A stretch of DNA of 27,946 nucleotides from positions 1-27,946 of the forward strand of contig JANMCE010000119.1 in the NCBI GenBank assembly GCA_031360915.1. Direction: 5' to 3'. Under the pieces are notes generated by a model that saw only the letters and a list, made by a program, of their open reading frames with translations, made no database searches and had not been told where the DNA came from. The position numbers were made by a program, and so were the translations under genes. Source of the stretch: JANMCE01 sp031360915 (GTDB taxonomy: Bacteria > Actinomycetota > Acidimicrobiia > Acidimicrobiales > Ilumatobacteraceae). Positions 15,547 through 23,508 of the stretch are shown one piece after another. Each line of letters begins with the position of its first letter. Position 1 is the first letter of the stretch.

Positions 15547-16283
15547 TCAAGGTTGATGGTGTCACCGTCCGCTTTGGTGGAGTGGTTTCGCTCGATGAAA
15601 TGAGTGTCGAGTTTCCGGGAGGGACGTGTGGCCTCATTGGCCCGAATGGCGCGGGCAAAACCACGTTCTTCAACGTCATGTCGGGCTTCGTTACCCCGAA
15701 ATCGGGCAGCATCACCGTGGACGGTACCGACCTCTTGGCCATGCCCGACTTCAAGCGGGCTCGTTGGGGCTTGCGGCGTACGTTTCAGACCGAGCAGGCC
15801 ATTGAAGGTCTAACGGTGTTCGACAACGTGGCAACGGTGTACGAGCATTCACGCTCGGGCGGTGGTGAGGGGCTGAGCAAGAAGGCAGCGGTCGACGCCG
15901 CCCTCGAATTCGTCGGGCTGACTCACGTCGCTCAGTCCTATGTCCGTACGCTGCGCGCCAAGGAGCGACGATTTATCGAAGTCGCCCGTGCCGTGGTTGG
16001 TGATCCGAAGATCGTCCTGCTCGATGAGCCCGCCGCCGGTCTGCCCGAGGAAGAGACCGCTGAGCTGCAGGAGATCATCAAGGGCATTCCGGAACGCACC
16101 GGTGCCACGGTGATCCTGGTCGATCATGACATGGTGCTGGTGCAGGCATGCTGTACGTGGGCAGCCGTTCTCGACTTCGGCCGGCTCATCGCATCGGGAC
16201 CCACCGGCGAAGTTTTGCACAACGAAAAAGTCATGCATGCCTACATCGGCGTCGACGACAACATTGGGGATCTTGCATCATGA
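15543..16283 (+). CDS. livG: ABC transporter ATPase, LivG type, with a degenerate signature motif
   Basis: A 246-residue ATPase with Walker A GPNGAGKT (33-40), Q-loop glutamine Q82, Walker B IVLLDE (157-162, followed by PAAGL) and switch histidine H195 in LVDHD. The signature normally reads L-S-x-G-x-R-R in LivG proteins. Here it is T-L-R-A-K-E-R-R (136-143), with Arg and Lys where Ser and Gly are expected. The usual C-terminal LivG region (S-G-x-x-x-E-V, then Y-I-G) is present. It pairs with LivF to power the transporter. It starts with GTG overlapping the livM stop, and its own stop overlaps the livF ATG. The altered signature may be tolerated because the partner keeps a canonical one. Confidence 0.92.
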   Translation: MIKVDGVTVRFGGVVSLDEMSVEFPGGTCGLIGPNGAGKTTFFNVMSGFVTPKSGSITVDGTDLLAMPDFKRARWGLRRTFQTEQAIEGLTVFDNVATVYEHSRSGGGEGLSKKAAVDAALEFVGLTHVAQSYVRTLRAKERRFIEVARAVVGDPKIVLLDEPAAGLPEEETAELQEIIKGIPERTGATVILVDHDMVLVQACCTWAAVLDFGRLIASGPTGEVLHNEKVMHAYIGVDDNIGDLAS

Positions 16284-17002
16284 GCGACAGCAACATGCTC
16301 CGACTCGTTGGTGTCTCCATCGCTCGGGCGACTCGTGAGGTCGTGCACCAGATCGATCTCGACGTGCCTGCCGGTCAGGTCACCGCCATGCTCGGCCCGA
16401 ACGGGGCAGGCAAGTCCACCATCGCGTTGGCCATCGCTGGCATGCTCAAGATCTCGAAGGGCACCATCTCCCTCGGCGAGGACGTCATTAGCAACGCAAA
16501 GCCAGAGAAGGTGCGAGCCAAAGGCGTGTCCGTGGTGCCCGAGGGCCGCCGTCTGTTGCCCGACCTTTCCGTTCAGGACAACCTGCAGGTAGCCACGTAT
16601 GCGTTGGGCAAGAAGGCCGGTGCGGAGGGTTTGGCCTACGCCCTTTCCCTCTTCCCCGAGCTGGAGAAGCGCTGGGGTGTCGGCGCCCGCCTGCTGTCAG
16701 GCGGCGAGCAGCAGATGGTCGTGCTCGCCCAAGCGCTTGTCTCACGACCGAAGGTGCTGGTGGTGGATGAGCTCTCGCTCGGCCTCGCCCCCATTGTGGT
16801 AAAGCGGCTGGTGCCGGTTCTTGACGACGTGGCCGCCACCGGTGTTGGCGTACTGCTCATCGAGCAGTTCGCGCACGTCGCGCTCGGCCTCGCCCAATCC
16901 GCCTACGTGCTCGAAGCAGGCAAGGTGCGCTACTCAGGCCCTTCCCAAGACCTCATCGATAAGCCCGAACTCCTCCACTCCGCCTACTTGCTGCGCACCT
17001 AA
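16280..17002 (+). CDS. livF: ABC transporter ATPase, LivF type
   Basis: A 240-residue ATPase with Walker A GPNGAGKS (39-46), the LivF-specific V-P-E-G-R-R-L-L-P-D-L-S-V Q-loop region (86-98), a canonical LSGGEQQ signature (139-145), Walker B VLVVDE (159-164, then LSLGLAP) and I-E-Q-F near the switch region. ATG 16280 is chosen because it overlaps the livG stop (ATGA) and gives the normal family length. It is the last gene of the livJHMGF unit; no hairpin with a T-run is evident in the following bases. Confidence 0.94.
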   Translation: MSDSNMLRLVGVSIARATREVVHQIDLDVPAGQVTAMLGPNGAGKSTIALAIAGMLKISKGTISLGEDVISNAKPEKVRAKGVSVVPEGRRLLPDLSVQDNLQVATYALGKKAGAEGLAYALSLFPELEKRWGVGARLLSGGEQQMVVLAQALVSRPKVLVVDELSLGLAPIVVKRLVPVLDDVAATGVGVLLIEQFAHVALGLAQSAYVLEAGKVRYSGPSQDLIDKPELLHSAYLLRT

Positions 17003-17049
17003 CCCATCTGCGAACGATCGGCAACCCCAGCTACGGATAGAATTTGACC

Positions 17050-17251
17050 GTGGAACGCCGCGAACCGACCAATCTCGAGATCACGTTCGATCTCATGAAT
17101 CTCGGATTCGAGACGGTAGCTCAGCGCTACCGAGACGGTCATCCGCAAGGCGACGGAGGCCGAGGTGGAGAGAGGCCCCTACATGAATGGTTGCTGCGCC
17201 GCCCGGGGTGACGCCGAAGGCCGGCTGACGCGCTACCCGGCGGCCTTGTGA
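17050..17251 (+). pseudogene. Decayed small actinobacterial protein (antitoxin-like), several frameshifts
   Basis: From GTG 17050 one frame reads LEITFDLMNLGFETVAQRYR. A second frame then gives ATEAEVER (from about 17150), the first frame again gives PLHEWLLRRPG (to the TGA at 17209-17211), and the second frame closes with GDAEGRLTRYPAAL and a TGA at 17249-17251. Put together this is one coherent protein of about 65 residues broken by three single-base shifts (about 17147, 17180 and 17209). The pattern resembles small actinobacterial proteins with an L-x-F-x-L-M-x-L-G-F-E-x-V-A-Q-R-Y-R start and a W-L-x-x-R-P-G core, often found just ahead of a nucleotidyltransferase gene; this is from memory. 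The final TGA overlaps a GTG that begins such a gene remnant. Confidence 0.5.
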
Positions 17252-17361
17252 GTCAACTCGTTCGTGCGCTCACCAAAATAGACAGCGAGCTTCGTGGCCT
17301 CGGCCATAATTTCGCTGTCAACGGTATTGGTGTTAGGCGTGGCCGGCGACGGGTTGGGTGA
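17248..17361 (+). pseudogene. 5' remnant of a nucleotidyltransferase-like gene (AbiEii type), truncated
   Basis: The GTG at 17248 overlaps the previous gene's TGA. The frame reads V-S-Q-L-V-R-A-L-T-K-I-D-S-E-L-R-G-L-G then HNFAVNGIGVR, and stops at 17359-17361. This resembles the first 35 residues of nucleotidyltransferases that begin with a helix, L-G-x-x-F-A-L-V-G-G and x-A-V-x-x-R. The catalytic G-G appears as N-G and the rest of the gene is missing, the aldo/keto reductase occupying the space on the other strand. It is short, so the identification is tentative. Together with the previous entry it fills the 330 bases between livF and the reductase. Confidence 0.4.
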
Positions 17362-18304
17362 CGTAGGGGGCCTCTAAGGATGCGACTTCTTCGGCGGTGA
17401 GCTTGACATCGAGAGAGGCGAGGGCGTCGTCGAGGTGGCCTTGGCGGGTGACGCCGACGATGGGTGAGGTCACACCCGGCACCTGACTGACCCAGGCGAG
17501 CGCGACGTGGGCCATCGGTATGCCGCGTGCAGCAGCGATCTCACCGACACGGGTCACGACTGCCTCGCTGCCATCGACGTACAACGTTTCACCAAAAATG
17601 TCCGACGACATGCGCTCGGTGTCGGCACCCCATGGCCGGGTAAGGCGACCGCGGGCCAGCGGACTCCAGGGGATGACGCCGACCCCCTGATCAGCACAGA
17701 GCGGCAGCATCTCTCGCTCCTCCTCCCGGTAGAGCAGATTGAGATGGTTCTGCATGGCGACGAACTTGGTCCAGCCATTCATGTCGGCGACGTGCTGGGC
17801 CTTGGCGAACTGCCAAGCGAACATCGATGACGCGCCGATGTAGCGAACCTTGCCCGACTTCACCACGTCGTGTAGAGCCTCCATGGTTTCCTCGATCGGC
17901 ACCCGATTATCCCAACGGTGGATTTGGTAGAGATCGATGTAGTCCATGCCGAGACGGCGCAGGCTGTTCTCCAACTCCATGAAAATCGCCTTGCGGGAAA
18001 GCCCTCGCTGATTGGGTCCGGGTCCCATCTGTCCGTGCACCTTGGTGGCCACCACGATCTCGTCACGGGTGGCGAACTCGGCCAGAGCCCGCCCGATGAT
18101 CTCTTCGCTCGACCCATCGGAATACACGTTGGCGGTGTCAAAGAAGTTGATTCCTTTTTCCACGGCATCACGCAGGAATGGGCGGCTGGCCTCCTCGGTC
18201 ATCGTCCACGGATGGCCGCCGCGGTCGGGTTCACCGAAGCTCATGCAGCCGAGGCAGATGGGCGAAACGTCTATGCCGGTGTTTCCTAGTTTGCGGTATT
18301 TCAT
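17333..18304 (-). CDS. Aldo/keto reductase
   Basis: A 323-residue NADPH-dependent oxidoreductase of the AKR superfamily (TIM barrel). The catalytic tetrad is visible: Asp56 and Tyr61 (FFDTANVYSDG), Lys88 (VATKVHG) and His129 (LYQIHRWD). The N-terminus KYRKLGNTGIDVSPICLG and the C-terminal SPIVGVTRQGHLDDAL (cofactor-binding region) are typical of the YajO/YhdN-like group. ATG 18304 has a perfect GGAGGT six bases upstream, which decides the start; the frame is open well beyond it. It diverges from the GH36 gene with only 13 bases between the start codons. Confidence 0.94.
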   Translation of the reverse strand: MKYRKLGNTGIDVSPICLGCMSFGEPDRGGHPWTMTEEASRPFLRDAVEKGINFFDTANVYSDGSSEEIIGRALAEFATRDEIVVATKVHGQMGPGPNQRGLSRKAIFMELENSLRRLGMDYIDLYQIHRWDNRVPIEETMEALHDVVKSGKVRYIGASSMFAWQFAKAQHVADMNGWTKFVAMQNHLNLLYREEEREMLPLCADQGVGVIPWSPLARGRLTRPWGADTERMSSDIFGETLYVDGSEAVVTRVGEIAAARGIPMAHVALAWVSQVPGVTSPIVGVTRQGHLDDALASLDVKLTAEEVASLEAPYVTQPVAGHA

Positions 18305-18317
18305 GTGGTGACCTCCG

Positions 18318-20498
18318 ATGGGCACAATACAGACCGCAGCGCAGCGGCTACCTTTTGACACCGTGCCCAACGATGTTGCGACCGACCTGATCCATCTCAC
18401 GGCGGCCGGGGTGAGCGTCATCGTTGACACCTCGTTCGGCGCTCCGGTCATCCTGCACTGGGGTGAAGCTCTGCCGGCGAACACCTCGCTGACCTCACTC
18501 CGCAACGCCATGGCTCGCCCCATTCTGCACGGCGACATGGACGTGGTTGCACCGATTGCCGTGGTGCCTGAGCACGGCTCCGCGTTCGCCGGACGCCCCG
18601 GTCTCGGTGGCCACTGGCCGGGCGGTTCGGCGTGGGCGCCCCGCTTCCTACCAGCACATGTCGAGCACGTTGGTCAGTCCGTTCGAGTGACTGCGACGGA
18701 CACGGTTGCGAAGTTGACGTTGACCTGCGATCTCACATTGGAGGCCAATGGCGTACTGCTGGCCCGCAACCAGGTGACCAACAACGGAACCGAGAGCTAT
18801 CAGCTTGAAGACCTCAGCTTCACCCTGCCGCTGCCAGCACAGGCCGAGGAGTTGCTGACCTTCCCGGGTCGTTGGTGCCGCGAGTTTCATCCCACGCGGG
18901 TGCCGTTCGAGACTGGCGCGCTCCTGGTGGAAAATCGTCGCGGGCGCACCTCGCACGATCACATTCCGTTGCTCTTCGCCGGCACTAGGAACTTCGGTGA
19001 GTGGACGGGCGAAACCTGGGGTGTGCACCTGGCGTGGAGCGGCAACAACACCATGCTCGCCGAGGTGATGGCCGATGGCCGCCGCTACCTGCAACTTGGA
19101 GAGCTGCTGCACCCTGGCGAAATCGAACTCGAACCGGGCGAGAGCTACGAGACACCAGAGATCGTCGCCACCTACGGCGTGGGTCTTACCCAGGCCAGCC
19201 AGCGTCTGCACCGCTACGTGCGGTCGCGGCCCAATCATCCGCCGCTCAGCAAGCCTCGGCCCGTGCTGTTGAACACGTGGGAAGCGGTCTACTTCAACCA
19301 CGACACCGAGGTCCTCAAGGGCCTGGCCGAGGCCGCGGCGGCGGTTGGCGCCGAACGGTTCGTGCTCGATGACGGGTGGTTCGGTGGACGTCGTAACGAT
19401 CGAATGGGTCTTGGTGACTGGTGGGTGTCGCCGGAGATGTACGCCAATGGCCTGAATCCGCTGATCGATCACGTGCGTTCGCTCGGCATGGAATTCGGCA
19501 TCTGGGTCGAGCCCGAAATGGTCAACCCCGACTCCGACCTGTTCCGTGCTCACCCAGATTGGGCGCTCACCACGCCCAGCTATCCGCCGGTGTACGGGCG
19601 CCAGCAGTTGGTGCTCAATATTGCGCACCCCGAGGCATACGCCTATATCCTTGGTCAGCTCGACGCGCTGCTGCGTGACCACGACATTGCCTACGTGAAG
19701 TGGGATATGAACCGTGACCACGTGCAGGGCAGCGGGCGTGACGGTCGGGCGGGATCGAGTGCGCAGACCGTTGCGCTTTATGCGTTGCTTGATGAGCTTG
19801 GCGTTCGACATCCGAATGTTGAGATCGAAAGTTGTGCGTCGGGCGGCGGTCGCATCGACCTCGAGATTCTGAAGCGAACCGCCCGCGTGTGGACGTCCGA
19901 CTGCAACGACGCCCTTGAGCGTCAAACGATTCAGCGGGGCGCATCCATGCTGCTGCCGCCCGAACTAATGGGCGCGCATATCGGCCCGGGGCATTCGCAC
20001 ACGACGGCACGCAATCACTCGCTCGCATTCCGTTCGATCACTGCGCTGTTTGGCCACCTCGGCGTGGAGTGGAACCTGCTCACGCTGTCGGATAGTGAGC
20101 GGGCCGACCTCGCCACGGTGATCGCCCTGCACAAGCGATTTCGTCCGCTGCTGCACGGTGGTGACGTGGTGCGCTTCGACGTGCCCGGCGGCGCGGCACA
20201 GGCCCACGGTGTTTATTCCGCCGATCTGACCGAGGCGCTGGTTGCCTTCATCCAATTGCGTACGGCTCCGTCGCTCACGCCTCCTCCGCTGCGGTTGCCG
20301 GGCTTGTCGGCCGAGGTGACGTACCGAGTGGAGACCATCTTGCTACCCGGTCAGGCTCGGCTCGGCCCGGGTCGCCGCCAGCCTGCCTGGCTGGCTGACG
20401 GCATCGTACTGACCGGAGCGCAACTGGCTGTCCACGGTTTGCAGATGCCATCGTTCGACCCCGAAAACGGCATGCTGCTCCATCTCACGGTCGTGTGA
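18318..20498 (+). CDS. Alpha-galactosidase, glycoside hydrolase family 36
   Basis: A 726-residue GH36 enzyme: N-terminal beta-sandwich (about 1-300), central TIM barrel with VLLNTWEAVYFNHD and FVLDDGWFGGR, then a C-terminal beta domain. The nucleophile Asp463 is in YVKWDMNRD and the acid/base Asp528 in SDCND; ESCASGGGR between them is also conserved. It releases alpha-galactose from raffinose-type oligosaccharides or galactosides. No signal peptide is seen, so it is intracellular. ATG 18318 lacks a ribosome site and lies 13 bases from the divergent reductase start; a GTG at 18363 is the next candidate. A leaderless transcript would explain the missing site. The stop is 3 bases from the facing lipoprotein gene's stop. 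Confidence 0.93.
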   Translation: MGTIQTAAQRLPFDTVPNDVATDLIHLTAAGVSVIVDTSFGAPVILHWGEALPANTSLTSLRNAMARPILHGDMDVVAPIAVVPEHGSAFAGRPGLGGHWPGGSAWAPRFLPAHVEHVGQSVRVTATDTVAKLTLTCDLTLEANGVLLARNQVTNNGTESYQLEDLSFTLPLPAQAEELLTFPGRWCREFHPTRVPFETGALLVENRRGRTSHDHIPLLFAGTRNFGEWTGETWGVHLAWSGNNTMLAEVMADGRRYLQLGELLHPGEIELEPGESYETPEIVATYGVGLTQASQRLHRYVRSRPNHPPLSKPRPVLLNTWEAVYFNHDTEVLKGLAEAAAAVGAERFVLDDGWFGGRRNDRMGLGDWWVSPEMYANGLNPLIDHVRSLGMEFGIWVEPEMVNPDSDLFRAHPDWALTTPSYPPVYGRQQLVLNIAHPEAYAYILGQLDALLRDHDIAYVKWDMNRDHVQGSGRDGRAGSSAQTVALYALLDELGVRHPNVEIESCASGGGRIDLEILKRTARVWTSDCNDALERQTIQRGASMLLPPELMGAHIGPGHSHTTARNHSLAFRSITALFGHLGVEWNLLTLSDSERADLATVIALHKRFRPLLHGGDVVRFDVPGGAAQAHGVYSADLTEALVAFIQLRTAPSLTPPPLRLPGLSAEVTYRVETILLPGQARLGPGRRQPAWLADGIVLTGAQLAVHGLQMPSFDPENGMLLHLTVV

Positions 20499-20501
20499 TG
20501 G

Positions 20502-21485
20502 TTAGGGCTTGATCGACACGATGCGATTGGCGAGATGTTCGCTGATCCACAACGTGCCGTCCGGTCTTACAAGCACCGTGTGCGGACCCTTCAGCCCGGT
20601 CGCCACTTCGGTGGATAGTACTGGCGGTTGACCAGCTGTCCACGTGCCAAGCGGGACGCGCATGAGCTGACCGGTGACGAAGAGAGTGACGAAGATGTCG
20701 TTCCCCTTTACCGCAACGCCCGTTGGTGTGGATGATTTCGGGAACAGTGCTGTTGGTCGTATCACCGCTGCACAGTCCTGATCGCCAGCGCAGCGAGGCC
20801 AACCGAGATCGGCCGTCGGCGATAGCGGGATGATGTTGATTTCCTCGACGGGTGCGTTCGCAATGTTGTCACCGATTTCGGTAGTGACGATTCGCCCGTC
20901 GGGCAGCACCGCGTGGGCGTAGGCGTTCTTCGCGCCGGTGGCAACGGGCGTAGAGGTTTTCGTTGTCGGGTTGAAGAGCCAGAGCGTGCCGCTGCCCGGT
21001 TCGGGACTGTCGCCAATCAACGTCCCGGTGGTCTCATACAGGAACCGTCCACCGTCGACTGAAGTGAGGGTGCCCTCGCTGCGACCATTGAAAGCCAGGT
21101 TTTCCAGCACGGACTCGACCGGGCCCGCAACCGTGTCGTCTCTGTTCCACTGAGCGCGTACGAGACCTCGGTGGACCATCACCCACAGCACGCCGTCCTG
21201 CCACAAGACGCCGGTCGGCTTGTCGAGCGCCGTCAGAAGAACGCGCTTGGCTTTCGTTCTCGGATCGAAGACCACCACTTGCCCGGTGGACGCGTTCTCC
21301 TCGCCGTTCAGTTGGGCCACGAGCAACAGGCCATCGGGTCCATCGGCGATCTGGGTCGGGCCGTTGAACCCATCGGCGATCACCGTGACCCCTTTGGATG
21401 TCGGCCGCAGGTCCGGACTCGCACACCCCACAAGGGTGGCGATCGCGCCGATGCTTGCCGCGAGGCGGGTCCATGCACGGGTCAC
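20502..21485 (-). CDS. Beta-propeller lipoprotein (ScyD/ScyE or sorbosone-dehydrogenase-like)
   Basis: A 327-residue exported protein with a signal peptide and lipobox ending in Val-Gly-Cys (Cys21). The rest has repeated propeller-like blades: GFNGPTQIADGPDGLLLVAQ, LDKPTGVLWQDGVLWVMVH, YAHAVLPDGRIVTTE, STPTGVAVKGNDIFVT and GPHTVLVRPDGTLWISEH. These G-x-x-x-P-x-G and D-G-x-L-x-V patterns occur in ScyD/ScyE and PQQ-sugar dehydrogenase-like proteins. No catalytic residues can be named. It would be anchored on the outer membrane face. It is convergent with the alpha-galactosidase, which may be chance. Other assignment: generic NHL/SMP-30-like propeller. Confidence 0.82.
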   Translation of the reverse strand: MTRAWTRLAASIGAIATLVGCASPDLRPTSKGVTVIADGFNGPTQIADGPDGLLLVAQLNGEENASTGQVVVFDPRTKAKRVLLTALDKPTGVLWQDGVLWVMVHRGLVRAQWNRDDTVAGPVESVLENLAFNGRSEGTLTSVDGGRFLYETTGTLIGDSPEPGSGTLWLFNPTTKTSTPVATGAKNAYAHAVLPDGRIVTTEIGDNIANAPVEEINIIPLSPTADLGWPRCAGDQDCAAVIRPTALFPKSSTPTGVAVKGNDIFVTLFVTGQLMRVPLGTWTAGQPPVLSTEVATGLKGPHTVLVRPDGTLWISEHLANRIVSIKP

Positions 21486-21585
21486 CGCCAGACCGTACCG
21501 CCGTTGGCATCATTCGGCACGAGCGAGGCCATGCATTTTTCGTGGCCCGAAAGTCGTGACCCTCGAAACGCAGTACCTTCGCGAT

Positions 21586-22035
21586 ATGGCCGGTCTTGTC
21601 GTTCCTCGCTGGACCCATGTGGCCCTCCCCGTCGGTGACCTTGACTCGTCCATCGTCTGGTACGAGCAGTTCACACCGTTGCAGCTGATCCGGCGTCGAG
21701 CCGATGATGCAGGACAATCGGCTTGGCTCGGTCACGCCGCATCAACAGTGCATCCGTTCGTACTGGTGTTGGTGGACTTCAATGAACATCACGGAGGGAG
21801 GCAACCGAAGCTCTTTCCGTTCGCGCACCTCGGCATGGAGATGCCCGAGCGTGCCGATGTCGATGCGATCGCCGCCAAGGCGGCCGCAGCTGGTTGTCTC
21901 GAACGGGAACCGATTGATCTTCCTCAGCCGGTCGGTTACGTGTGCATGCTTCGCGATCCCGACGGCAATATCGTTGAGTTCAGCCACGATCAGCGTGTCT
22001 ACGACACGTTCCGAGCACTCTTCGATCAGGCATAG
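21586..22035 (+). CDS. VOC-superfamily (glyoxalase/bleomycin-resistance fold) protein
   Basis: A 149-residue protein with the paired beta-alpha-beta-beta-beta modules of the vicinal oxygen chelate fold: WTHVALPVGDLDSSIVWYEQ at the N-terminus (first metal ligand His11), a central F-A-H-L-G-M-E-M strand (second His) and the C-terminal M-L-R-D-P-D-G-N-I-V-E-F with its Glu ligand. The metal-binding pattern suggests an active lyase, isomerase or dioxygenase-like enzyme, but the substrate is unknown. ATG 21586 starts directly at the fold; the frame is open about 360 bases upstream but overlaps the lipoprotein gene on the other strand. The next gene begins 120 bases later. Confidence 0.88.
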   Translation: MAGLVVPRWTHVALPVGDLDSSIVWYEQFTPLQLIRRRADDAGQSAWLGHAASTVHPFVLVLVDFNEHHGGRQPKLFPFAHLGMEMPERADVDAIAAKAAAAGCLEREPIDLPQPVGYVCMLRDPDGNIVEFSHDQRVYDTFRALFDQA

Positions 22036-22155
22036 CTCACTTCGATCGTGTTCGGCTCGAGGGGCTGGACCGATGCCCTCCTTCCGAGTTGTTGTCTCGG
22101 GAGGAACCTTGTATCACCCCCTCTGTACGGTGTGCAGCGACACGAAGGGATTGGC

Positions 22156-23496
22156 ATGGCCAAGAACAACCGCAAACGAGACAACGAAAAACGTCGGGCT
22201 GAACAACGGCGCCTCGCCGACCGCCGCGCCGCCGGACCTACGGCCTACGGCTCCGGCCGTCCCCCGACCATCGCTTTGCTGATCCAGGGTGCGGTGCAGA
22301 GTCGTCTTACCGAGGATCACCGGTTGTATGACGCCTCCGTCGACCGTCTCTCGGTTCTTGCCGCAGACGGCCAGGCAACGGTTTCTGAGGCTCTGGCCAC
22401 GGAAGTGTCCCGGCTGTTGCGGTTCTGCTGGCAAAACGGGTGGCAACCGGTTGATGTGGTGAGTGTCGTGCGCCGTCTCGAATCATCGGTGCATGCCGAC
22501 GTGGCGGCTTCCACGGTTGTTGACGATGCTCGGCATGACGCCGGCCAGCCGATGCATCCGCAATGGGCCGCGCAGCTTGACGACATGCAGCCGTGGTGGT
22601 CGGCCCGCGAAACATTCAGCGAACCGTGGTTGCTCCGCCTCACCGGCACCATCGGGTTCAGCATGCGAGATGCGATTGAACACGCTGTCACGCTGATTTC
22701 CCGTCTGCAGCGATTCCCGAAACTGCCAACGCTCATCCCGCCGCCCGGTCCGGGGGCAGCCATGGCAGCTTCCCGTCGAAGGCTGACTACCGATGCCGCG
22801 CTTGACCCGAAGATGCTGGGTCGGGTCCGTGCGCTCCTGGCGAAGGCCGAGTCGACGGAATTCCCGGAGGAAGCCGATTCGTTCACCGAAAAGGCGCAGG
22901 AGTTGATGACGCGCTACTCCATTGATGTCGCCATGGTCGCGGCCACATCGGGGGTGGCTGTCGGTGGGCCGGAGGGGCGCCGCATCCATCTCGATCCGCC
23001 CTACATCGACGCCAAAGCGTCACTGGTGCATGCTGTGGCGTCAGCAAACCGTTGCCGGTCGGTACTGCTATCCGAATTCGGGTTCATAACCGTCTTCGGG
23101 TTTTCCACCGATCTTGCCGTGGTGGATGTGCTGTTCACATCGTTGCTCGCTCAGGCCACGACGGCCATGGTGGTAGCCGGTCGAGTAGTGAACCAGGCCG
23201 GTGTGTCCAGAACTCGGTCATTCCGGCAATCTTTCCTCATCTCGTTCGCCCATCGCATCGGCGAACGCCTGCAGGAAGCGGCGTCGGCGTCCACCAAGGA
23301 GGCCGAGGTCGACTTCGGGGCCTCGTTGTTGCCCGTGCTGGTTCAACGTGAGGCCGATGTCGACAAGGCTGTGGCCGAAGCATTCCCCCGCATGCGACAG
23401 GTGCGCAGCCGGGTGAGCAACGCCGCCGGCTGGAATGCTGGCCGTGTAGCCGCCGATCAGGCGTCCCTTCAACCCGGTGCGGAACTTGCTCGGTAA
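22156..23496 (+). CDS. DUF2786 domain protein
   Basis: A 446-residue protein with a highly charged N-terminus rich in Lys and Arg (about residues 1-30). A DUF2786 domain lies at about 217-257: LGRVRALLAKAESTEFPEEA then D-S-F-T-E-K-A-Q-E-L-M-T-R-Y-S-I-D. The remainder is helical with no recognised catalytic residues. The domain occurs in phage and bacterial proteins of unknown role, some thought to be linked to nucleic acid binding. ATG 22156 follows GAAGGGA. The PLP-enzyme gene starts 12 bases after its stop, so the two probably share a transcript. The basic N-terminus may contact nucleic acid (inference). Confidence 0.85.
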   Translation: MAKNNRKRDNEKRRAEQRRLADRRAAGPTAYGSGRPPTIALLIQGAVQSRLTEDHRLYDASVDRLSVLAADGQATVSEALATEVSRLLRFCWQNGWQPVDVVSVVRRLESSVHADVAASTVVDDARHDAGQPMHPQWAAQLDDMQPWWSARETFSEPWLLRLTGTIGFSMRDAIEHAVTLISRLQRFPKLPTLIPPPGPGAAMAASRRRLTTDAALDPKMLGRVRALLAKAESTEFPEEADSFTEKAQELMTRYSIDVAMVAATSGVAVGGPEGRRIHLDPPYIDAKASLVHAVASANRCRSVLLSEFGFITVFGFSTDLAVVDVLFTSLLAQATTAMVVAGRVVNQAGVSRTRSFRQSFLISFAHRIGERLQEAASASTKEAEVDFGASLLPVLVQREADVDKAVAEAFPRMRQVRSRVSNAAGWNAGRVAADQASLQPGAELAR

Positions 23497-23508
23497 AAAG
23501 CTGACGAC

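Noticed and set aside
18648..19925. Long open frame (425 codons) on the minus strand
   Set aside because: It lies wholly inside the GH36 gene, whose catalytic motifs are clear. The antisense protein shows no family pattern; long antisense frames are common in high-GC codon use.
22103..22130. GGAACC followed by CGGTGT before the DUF2786 gene
   Set aside because: Spacing is 19 bases, not the 13 shared by the other two sites, so it is not counted as the same promoter. A weaker GGAACC-N16-GTA reading remains possible.
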